The translations under genes and the position numbers were made by a program. A DNA stretch of 64,000 nt. Source: Microcosmobacter sp040493455. GTDB lineage: Bacteria > Bacteroidota > Bacteroidia > Flavobacteriales > Flavobacteriaceae. The notes below the pieces were generated by a model. The model saw nothing but the letters and a program-made list of their open reading frames with translations. It made no database searches and was not told the DNA's origin. Position 1 is the first letter of the stretch. Every line of letters starts with the position of its first letter. Shown here piece after piece: positions 58,250 through 64,000 of the stretch. The stretch is from NCBI RefSeq assembly GCF_040493455.1, contig NZ_JANFDA010000001.1:248001-312000 (forward strand). The letters are read 5' to 3'.

Positions 58250-60808
58250 TTATTGTGATTCTAAATAGGCTTCTAAGTTTTTATGACGTTGAATAATAGC
58301 ATAGTTTGGCGACGAAATAGCAAAGAATGATCTTACTATTGGGTCTTTATCTTCTTTATCTGATATGATCTCTGCAAATCCTGCTGCTCCTCCAATACTT
58401 TTTAGTCCATGAACAACTACAAAGGTGATATCTTCATTATAGACATCCTTTGATGTCGATAAATCGAAATAGGTATTCTTTTCTACCTTTTTGTTGAGTC
58501 GTTCCATAAAGGCATCTATATCTTCTTCTGAGTTATTCTGGAACTGGTATATTACATTGAAATTTGTAGCATCATCATCTTTGTACCAATCTTTTCTTGA
58601 AAGTGCTGGTACTGCCGTCTGGATTAATTGTTCTGCTCTTTTCCCTTCTGGAGAGTTTGGATATGTTAGGGCGATATAGTTTAAAGCATTCTTGTATTGC
58701 TCAAAACCATACAATCTTCCTTTAGCCGAAGCTTTAAGGATTTCGAATTTAGGAACCATTGGGTCTCCTTCAAACTGATAAATATGCTTCTCACAATCTT
58801 CGATTACTTTAGCATATTCTTGGTTTTCGAAATTCTCAAATGACTTCTCGTATAAACTTTCAGGACTATTTTCATCACTTGCTAATGCTGATGCAGGATT
58901 TCTGAGTATTTCAGCATAGCGAGAGTCTGCATGATTGGTTATGATATCGCTTTTGTATATCTCTGCCTGTGTGTTATCGTTTAAGAGTGTATAAATCTTA
59001 TATAGATTATATTTTGAAGGTAGTACTAATCGTTCTTCAGGATTATTATCTAGTAATTTTTTGAACTTGTCTTTTGACAGATCGTACTCTTTAAATTTTT
59101 CTTTATAAATAATTCCTAATTGATAGTATGCAAAGTTTCTATCCTTAATGAGGCTATCGATAACTTTTTGATCTGATGGTATCTTAGCCATGTAAAATTG
59201 TGGATCGTACAACTCATCTTCTGAAGCACCAGCGGTTAACTCTTCTGTACTATCAGATTCGCTAGATGTTCTCTTATCGGAAAGTCTCCAATTCTCTTGT
59301 AATTTTCTGTCACCCCAAATCTTTACAAATTCATTTTTACCAAACGATACTGTAGTTTGATTGTAAAAATAGAAATCGCTTTTTTGTGTTTTCCCTTTAG
59401 GATTAGCACGTGCAGTTAATTGTGTTGAGGATTTAACTTTATCTGATGTAACCAAACCAGAGTTTTGTCTTTTAGCAGCTTCTTCTTTTTCTCTTGCTTC
59501 TGTAGCTTTTCTCTTTAAGTCCTTCACAAAGTCTGAAAACACTGCTAGTCTATCTTCTTCTGAAAGTGATACCAAGTTTAGTATGCTATCATTTCTCTGA
59601 GCTATATCTTCGTAATAGATTACATCTTCCAGGTTGTCTCGCTTCTTTTTTATGAGTCGATACGGTCTTGAGTTGAGCTTAAGGTTAGTCATTGTGCTAT
59701 CGTAATAAGCTCCAGCATTTTTATACTTGGCATTATCAAAACTCATGTCTCCGAGCGTCGTATAATTGAGCGCATTCAGGTACTTATCACCTTGATTCTT
59801 TCTTAGTGATTTATTATAGTATACTTCAGCTAAACTATCTTTCTCATTAGTAAGATGGAATTCCGCAATTTCTCTATAGATTTTATCTAAGAACGGTCTG
59901 TTCTCTCTATCTTCTTCTAAATCTGTTAGATATTCTAATTGGGTGACTTTATCGCCTTGAGCATAGTCAAAATTTCTAATCTTTTCAAGATGTGCATTTA
60001 TATAATATGCTCGTGGTATCTTTCTATGTAGTTCAATGATTTTGTCAAACGCTATGTTGGCGCTATCTCTATGACCAAATTCATTGTATAGCTGCCCTTG
60101 GATATAATTATATCTGGCTATTTCATTTTTATTCTTGGTATTTGCTTCAGCTATTTTCAGTTGTGCTAAAGCACTGTCTTTTGCTTTGATATTTACATAG
60201 GCTTGAGCCAGAATCGATGTGGCATCAGCTAAATCCTGTTGATTTAGCTCTTCTTGCTCAATAAGGCGCTTTAGGTTTTTAATTGCAAGCTCATTGTTTT
60301 CGAGTCTAATGTTTGTCTTTTCTCTCCAAACTTTAGCTGTATTGATCTTGTCACTTGCAGGATATTTAAAAAGGATATAATTGAATGCTTCTAAAGCTGG
60401 TATGAATCGTTGGTCATAGTATCTCGCTTTACCAAGCAATAAATATGCTTCATCAATTTGAGGGTTTCTTTCTTTCCCTTGGATATTCATTCCATGTACC
60501 TGAACAGCTTTGATGGCTTTTTCTTCGGCACGTTCAAAATCTTGATTCTTGGATTGTCCTGGTAAGATGATTTCATCTGTAACCTGCATTCGCTCTACTG
60601 GTAATAATTCCCAGAAGTTTTCTGTAAATGCATCGTTGATTGACGCCTTTCCTTGTTCCAAGGCTAGGTTACCATTATAAAGCACATTGTATTTAGTGCC
60701 TAGGGCATGAAAATTACGATTCAGGAAGGTGTCCTTTTTTCGAGAACAACTGGTGAAAAGTAAAACCACACCAAGGACAGATAATATAAGTTTTAAAGAC
60801 GACTTCAA
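58250..60808 (-). CDS. sprE: TPR lipoprotein, SprE/PorW-like gliding and T9SS component
   Basis: 852 residues from a TTG at 60808, giving the lipoprotein signal KSSLKLILSVLGVVLLFTSC with Cys21. An ATG at 60880 extends the frame by 24 residues, but a -7-like box (TATTTTTA) lies over it, so the shorter form is favoured. The body has many TPR-like repeats and long helical stretches. The N-terminal pattern SRKKDTFLNRNFHALGTKYNVLYNGNLALEQG is characteristic of SprE/PorW, needed for gliding and type IX secretion. Outer-membrane-facing lipoprotein. Call by family memory of the N-terminal motif. Confidence 0.8.
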   Translation of the reverse strand: MKSSLKLILSVLGVVLLFTSCSRKKDTFLNRNFHALGTKYNVLYNGNLALEQGKASINDAFTENFWELLPVERMQVTDEIILPGQSKNQDFERAEEKAIKAVQVHGMNIQGKERNPQIDEAYLLLGKARYYDQRFIPALEAFNYILFKYPASDKINTAKVWREKTNIRLENNELAIKNLKRLIEQEELNQQDLADATSILAQAYVNIKAKDSALAQLKIAEANTKNKNEIARYNYIQGQLYNEFGHRDSANIAFDKIIELHRKIPRAYYINAHLEKIRNFDYAQGDKVTQLEYLTDLEEDRENRPFLDKIYREIAEFHLTNEKDSLAEVYYNKSLRKNQGDKYLNALNYTTLGDMSFDNAKYKNAGAYYDSTMTNLKLNSRPYRLIKKKRDNLEDVIYYEDIAQRNDSILNLVSLSEEDRLAVFSDFVKDLKRKATEAREKEEAAKRQNSGLVTSDKVKSSTQLTARANPKGKTQKSDFYFYNQTTVSFGKNEFVKIWGDRKLQENWRLSDKRTSSESDSTEELTAGASEDELYDPQFYMAKIPSDQKVIDSLIKDRNFAYYQLGIIYKEKFKEYDLSKDKFKKLLDNNPEERLVLPSKYNLYKIYTLLNDNTQAEIYKSDIITNHADSRYAEILRNPASALASDENSPESLYEKSFENFENQEYAKVIEDCEKHIYQFEGDPMVPKFEILKASAKGRLYGFEQYKNALNYIALTYPNSPEGKRAEQLIQTAVPALSRKDWYKDDDATNFNVIYQFQNNSEEDIDAFMERLNKKVEKNTYFDLSTSKDVYNEDITFVVVHGLKSIGGAAGFAEIISDKEDKDPIVRSFFAISSPNYAIIQRHKNLEAYLESQ

Positions 60809-60912
60809 TGTTGGTTCTATTTGGTTAATAGATAACTGTAATCCACAGCATATATTATGCTGGATGGTAAAAATAAGCATCTTTTTGAATTATAGAACCA
60901 AAAACAAGGATT

Positions 60913-61620
60913 TTAGACCCTTTCTGTGCCTGCGAAATGCGCTTCCAGCTCTTTTAGTGTAGCTTCACTAGTTACCAAATCTTTTACGATTTCGCCTTTT
61001 TCTAATACCACAATGCGTTCGCATACATCTGTTACATGAAGTAGGTCGTGGCTAGAGACTAAAACTGTTACACCTTGTTTTTCTGCTAAATCCTTTATAA
61101 TTGATTTTAATCGAATCTGAGTTGTAGGGTCTAGATTCGCAAATGGTTCATCTAATATGATTACTTCAGGGTTACCTATAAGCGCAGCAACAATTCCTGC
61201 CTTCTTTTGGTTTCCTTTACTTAGATCTCTCAGATATTTTTTTTGTCCCAATATTTCACCATGGAAGAAATCTTCGAACTTAGACACTAGGGCATCTACA
61301 TCGGATTTGTTTTGTCCTCTTAACTCTCCTATAAAGTAAAAGTATTCTTCTGCGGTGAGGTAGCCAATTAAAAAGCTTTCATCTATAAAAGCAGAGGTAA
61401 ATGGTTTCCAATCTTCACTTTCGCTAACTACCACGTCATTATTTGTTATGCTTCCAGATGATGGCTGTATTAAGTCCAATAAAAGACTGAAGTATGTCGT
61501 TTTACCAGCTCCGTTGTTACCTACTAAACCAAAACTCTGCCCTTTGGGGATATTGAGTTCTTCGATATTAAGTACTGTAACGCTATTATATTGTTTAGAT
61601 AAATTTGATGTAGTTATCAT
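60913..61620 (-). CDS. ABC transporter ATP-binding protein
   Basis: 235 residues. Walker A is GNNGAGKTT (about 34-42), signature LSKGNQKKAGI (about 130-140) and Walker B VIILDEP. The Q-loop/partner pattern SSHDLLHVTD holds the switch His. The atypical signature LSKGN (for LSGGQ) is frequent in ABC-2 export ATPases. It lies 18 bases after the DUF5687 permease gene, so the two make an exporter-like pair with unknown substrate. Confidence 0.88.
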   Translation of the reverse strand: MITTSNLSKQYNSVTVLNIEELNIPKGQSFGLVGNNGAGKTTYFSLLLDLIQPSSGSITNNDVVVSESEDWKPFTSAFIDESFLIGYLTAEEYFYFIGELRGQNKSDVDALVSKFEDFFHGEILGQKKYLRDLSKGNQKKAGIVAALIGNPEVIILDEPFANLDPTTQIRLKSIIKDLAEKQGVTVLVSSHDLLHVTDVCERIVVLEKGEIVKDLVTSEATLKELEAHFAGTERV

Positions 61621-61638
61621 TGGTATTGTCTTTTTGAA

Positions 61639-63114
61639 TTAGCTTGCTTTTTCTCCAAAAGCTGATACTGTTTTATATTTTCCTTTCTGGTATACTTGTT
61701 CTATTTTGCTTAAAAAGAAGTTTTTTAATATAATCCCCATAACACCGCTCAATGCAAGAACAATAAGACCTGCTTCCCAGTTAAAAATCTTATACGGCAC
61801 ATAAAATAGAAGCATTGGCAATATAAACTTAGGCAACGCTATAAGCATCTGTGTCGGATTGAAACCATTAGTGTTACTGAATGCTTTGGCTTTTACATTA
61901 AGTTCAACAGGCACTCTATTTAGCGCACCTCCAAAGAGTGTGATGAATGAATTGAGACCTATATTGAAAACTGCTCCTGCTGCGATCATTCCAAAGATTT
62001 CCCAACCAAAATACAGGTATGGTGTACTTAGGATAAATGAAATGGCTACAGCCACAACCATCAAATACCACTTTGATTCTAGGTATTTTCGGTATGGAAT
62101 ATTTTGACTCATGAGTAGCTTATAGTATTCACTATCCCAGGAAGGTACCAGCTGCCCAAACGTTAATAAAAATCCTCCTGTTACAAACATTGATGCAAAT
62201 GCCAGGAATGCTGGTGTCTCTCTATAGATTTCTTGCGTGTAAAATATTAGACCATAAAACAGAAACAAGAAAGACATCATAAGCACTTGCTTTGGTCGTG
62301 CATTTCTCCAAATGAGTTTGAGGTCATTCTTCAAAAATGGAGCAATACTTCCAAAACGATTCATCCATGTTAGGTCTACTGCATTAACTTCTTTTACTTT
62401 TTTAGAGACAGTGTCATCTAGATAAAACCCTTTTTTAATGAAGTTAAAGTTTAAACGATACAGTCCATAAAGAATTAAAGCGCAAACTACAATTAAGTAA
62501 GGCTGATTATATATTGCATTAAATGCAACTCCTGCGAGTTCTGATGTACTAAATATCTGAAAGTACTCTAAAGCAATCAAAATCAATAATAGTGGTGCAA
62601 TAATATAGAAGTATGTATTGCTCTTGTTTATTAAAAAGTTCAGGAAATTGATTGATAATGTTAGTAGTACTACAGAGCCAAACCAGCAAAGAACGTTAAG
62701 AACAGGATATCCTTTTGCTAATAGCACTACTGTAAATGGTAAAAACAAAAACAGCGATAAAAAATTGAAAAATGAGAGCGCTGTTTTACCCAACAAATAG
62801 TTTATAACCTTATTCTTCTTTATTGGAATAATCATCAAAGGTTTAACATTCATTACAGGTAATTGCTGCATGAAATACCTTATGACAATTTCAAAAAGAA
62901 ACCAATAGATAAGGAAGTTGTTTACGATAATAATTGGGTCTACTTCTGGAATGCTCTTCTTCAGAATAAAAAATAAAGCGCCTCCCATGACAATGGCTAT
63001 ACCTCCAAAATAAAGTGCTGCAAGAATGAGTAGAATCTTAATAGCTAAGCCTTTCTGAAAATATGATGCTCTAGTAAACTGTTTCCATTCAAAGCTTAAG
63101 AATTTTTTGATCAT
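61639..63114 (-). CDS. DUF5687 membrane permease
   Basis: 491 residues with about 12 hydrophobic segments (for example IKILLILAALYFGGIAIVMGG, PFTVVLLAKGYPVLNVLCWFG, AFLAFASMFVTGGFLLTFGQL). The start MIKKFLSFEWKQFTRASYFQKGLAIKIL is typical of DUF5687 proteins, which pair with ABC ATPases in Bacteroidota. It is probably an ABC-2-like permease. It forms an operon with the ATPase at 60913. Confidence 0.82.
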   Translation of the reverse strand: MIKKFLSFEWKQFTRASYFQKGLAIKILLILAALYFGGIAIVMGGALFFILKKSIPEVDPIIIVNNFLIYWFLFEIVIRYFMQQLPVMNVKPLMIIPIKKNKVINYLLGKTALSFFNFLSLFLFLPFTVVLLAKGYPVLNVLCWFGSVVLLTLSINFLNFLINKSNTYFYIIAPLLLILIALEYFQIFSTSELAGVAFNAIYNQPYLIVVCALILYGLYRLNFNFIKKGFYLDDTVSKKVKEVNAVDLTWMNRFGSIAPFLKNDLKLIWRNARPKQVLMMSFLFLFYGLIFYTQEIYRETPAFLAFASMFVTGGFLLTFGQLVPSWDSEYYKLLMSQNIPYRKYLESKWYLMVVAVAISFILSTPYLYFGWEIFGMIAAGAVFNIGLNSFITLFGGALNRVPVELNVKAKAFSNTNGFNPTQMLIALPKFILPMLLFYVPYKIFNWEAGLIVLALSGVMGIILKNFFLSKIEQVYQKGKYKTVSAFGEKAS

Positions 63115-63178
63115 GTTTTGGTTGTGTTTAAACCGTTAGTATATTAAGTCTATGATTTGTTACAAATTTTGTGTTGAT

Positions 63179-64000
63179 TTATAACACCGATTGTACTTTA
63201 TCTATAATGTGCTCTACTGGTATACTTCCTGCGCAGTCTTTGTAATCTTCTGGATATTTATTCCCGTAAATCGACGTTGGAATCAAAGGAAATTCTTCTC
63301 TGTTTGCAGTCAAAGCATAATCCGTCGGTTGATTGAAAGGTGCAAAACCAGCATAAGGATGTGTAACTCCCCAAATCGTAACTACCTTAACACCAAACAT
63401 AGCCGCCAAATGCCCATTCCCTGAATCCATAGAAAGCATTAGGTCTAAATTAGAAATTACTCTAAGCTCGTTATCTAAACTCAACTTTCCAGCAAGGTTT
63501 ACAACATTTTTATTGTTTTCAGCTATAGTGTCTAAGATTGAAACTTCTTTTTCTCCCCCTCCAAAAAGGAAAACTTTATGGTTTTTGGACAGATTTTTTA
63601 TGACTTCCTTCATCTTGTCCAAAGGATACATTTTGCTTTCGTGTGCAGCAAAGGGCGCCACGCCAACCCACTTTTTAGTTTTGCGTTCGGTAGCTTCTAT
63701 AATATATTCCATCCTTTCTGGGATAGGAAGTTTGTTCCTAAAACTAGGCTGTGATAAGTCTAACTTGAACCCAAGTTTTGCAAAAACATCGGCATAGCGT
63801 TGGTGCGTCGTTTTTAGTTGCTTGAATTGTTGTCCAGATGTGAGTGCTTTTTTTTCTGCTCTTCCTTTATCAATTTGAATACATGGTTTAGATAAGAACG
63901 TTTTCAAAACATTACTGCGAAGCACATTGTGTAAATCTGCTACGGCGTCAATGTTGAGTTTTTTTATTGCGCGTGAAAGCTTCCAAAGTCCAATAATGCC
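63179..64000 (-). CDS. Glycosyltransferase family 9 (heptosyltransferase-like), partial
   Basis: The open frame continues past base 64000, so the N-terminal Rossmann half is missing. The visible part includes DAVADLHNVLRSN, VGVAPFAAHESKMYPLDKM and the nucleotide-binding region LFGGGEKEV, LAGKLSLDNELRVI, MDSGNGHLAAMFGVKVVTIWG. This is the GT9 pattern of LPS inner-core heptosyltransferases, which add ADP-heptose or a related sugar at the inner membrane. The final 20 residues (YPEDYKDCAGSIPVEHIIDK) are complete. Start and upstream context are outside the window. Confidence 0.88.
   Translation of the reverse strand, partial: GIIGLWKLSRAIKKLNIDAVADLHNVLRSNVLKTFLSKPCIQIDKGRAEKKALTSGQQFKQLKTTHQRYADVFAKLGFKLDLSQPSFRNKLPIPERMEYIIEATERKTKKWVGVAPFAAHESKMYPLDKMKEVIKNLSKNHKVFLFGGGEKEVSILDTIAENNKNVVNLAGKLSLDNELRVISNLDLMLSMDSGNGHLAAMFGVKVVTIWGVTHPYAGFAPFNQPTDYALTANREEFPLIPTSIYGNKYPEDYKDCAGSIPVEHIIDKVQSVL

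Noticed and set aside
1..64000. CRISPR arrays, rRNA genes, insertion sequences, prophage
   Set aside because: No regularly spaced repeats, rRNA-like sequence, transposase, integrase or phage structural genes were seen.

Overview
The window looks like a chromosomal segment of a marine-type Flavobacteriaceae (Bacteroidota). Pointers are the low GC, type IX secretion C-terminal sorting domains, gliding genes (gldH and a SprE/PorW-like gene), the -7 box TAnnTTTG with a TTG about 19 bases upstream, an F1Fo ATP synthase split into beta-epsilon and a-c-b-delta-alpha-gamma clusters, and many small lipoproteins.

Layout. 1-5424: end of a prolyl oligopeptidase and two tandem secreted FG-GAP/ASPIC proteins that share a recently homogenised sorting domain. 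5489-6799: an orphan ABC ATPase and an S24/S26-like small protein. 6838-14008: the most unusual region. It holds a divergent WYL regulator, a structured leader, then TPR protein, calcineurin-like phosphoesterase, two unknown proteins, a zinc-ribbon SDR protein, two tRNA-like RNA genes, an ATP-grasp ligase and a DUF434 protein, all on the + strand. 13992-20964: GreA-like factor, FAD oxidoreductase, atpDC, tadA, a TonB-like protein and dxs. 20961-33115 (minus strand): a 58-residue membrane protein, a BNR-type T9SS protein, dgt, scoBA, PBP1A, gldH, a PSP1 protein, a radical SAM protein and trhO. 33221-37193: a candidate small RNA/peptide, recA and a lipoprotein-ECF sigma-anti-sigma cluster. 37275-43339: plsC-like, trpS, dprA, a HU/SPOR protein, a 1.2 kb two-gene cassette between 20 bp direct repeats, a thioesterase and a small lipoprotein. 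43340-51953: an envelope cluster (EnvC-like, DUF4292, TPR, nucleotidyltransferase, dut, flippase). 52111-58228: the main atp operon with an atpZ-like gene and a bactofilin. 58250-64000: SprE-like lipoprotein, ABC ATPase with DUF5687 permease, and a partial GT9 glycosyltransferase.

The strongest candidate for an undescribed system is 8093-14008. The WYL regulator, a phosphoesterase and two tRNA-like genes suggest a stress-induced RNA repair or RNA-modification system. The tRNA-like genes have complete cloverleaves, but both carry C instead of U at position 33, neither encodes CCA, and both can form an eighth acceptor pair. A shared inverted-repeat operator (T[A/G]CGCA-N7-TGCG[C/T]A) lies at the WYL gene's own promoter and inside the cluster. 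The first genes sit behind a zero-linker three-way junction that competes with an intrinsic terminator.

A second regulatory signal is a pair of ECF-type promoters (GACGCAACCTTTT, 10 bases, GYATCTAY). One drives the lipoprotein-sigma-anti-sigma operon and the other a short transcript next to recA. All functional statements rest on reading the sequence and on recall of protein families; no database search was possible.
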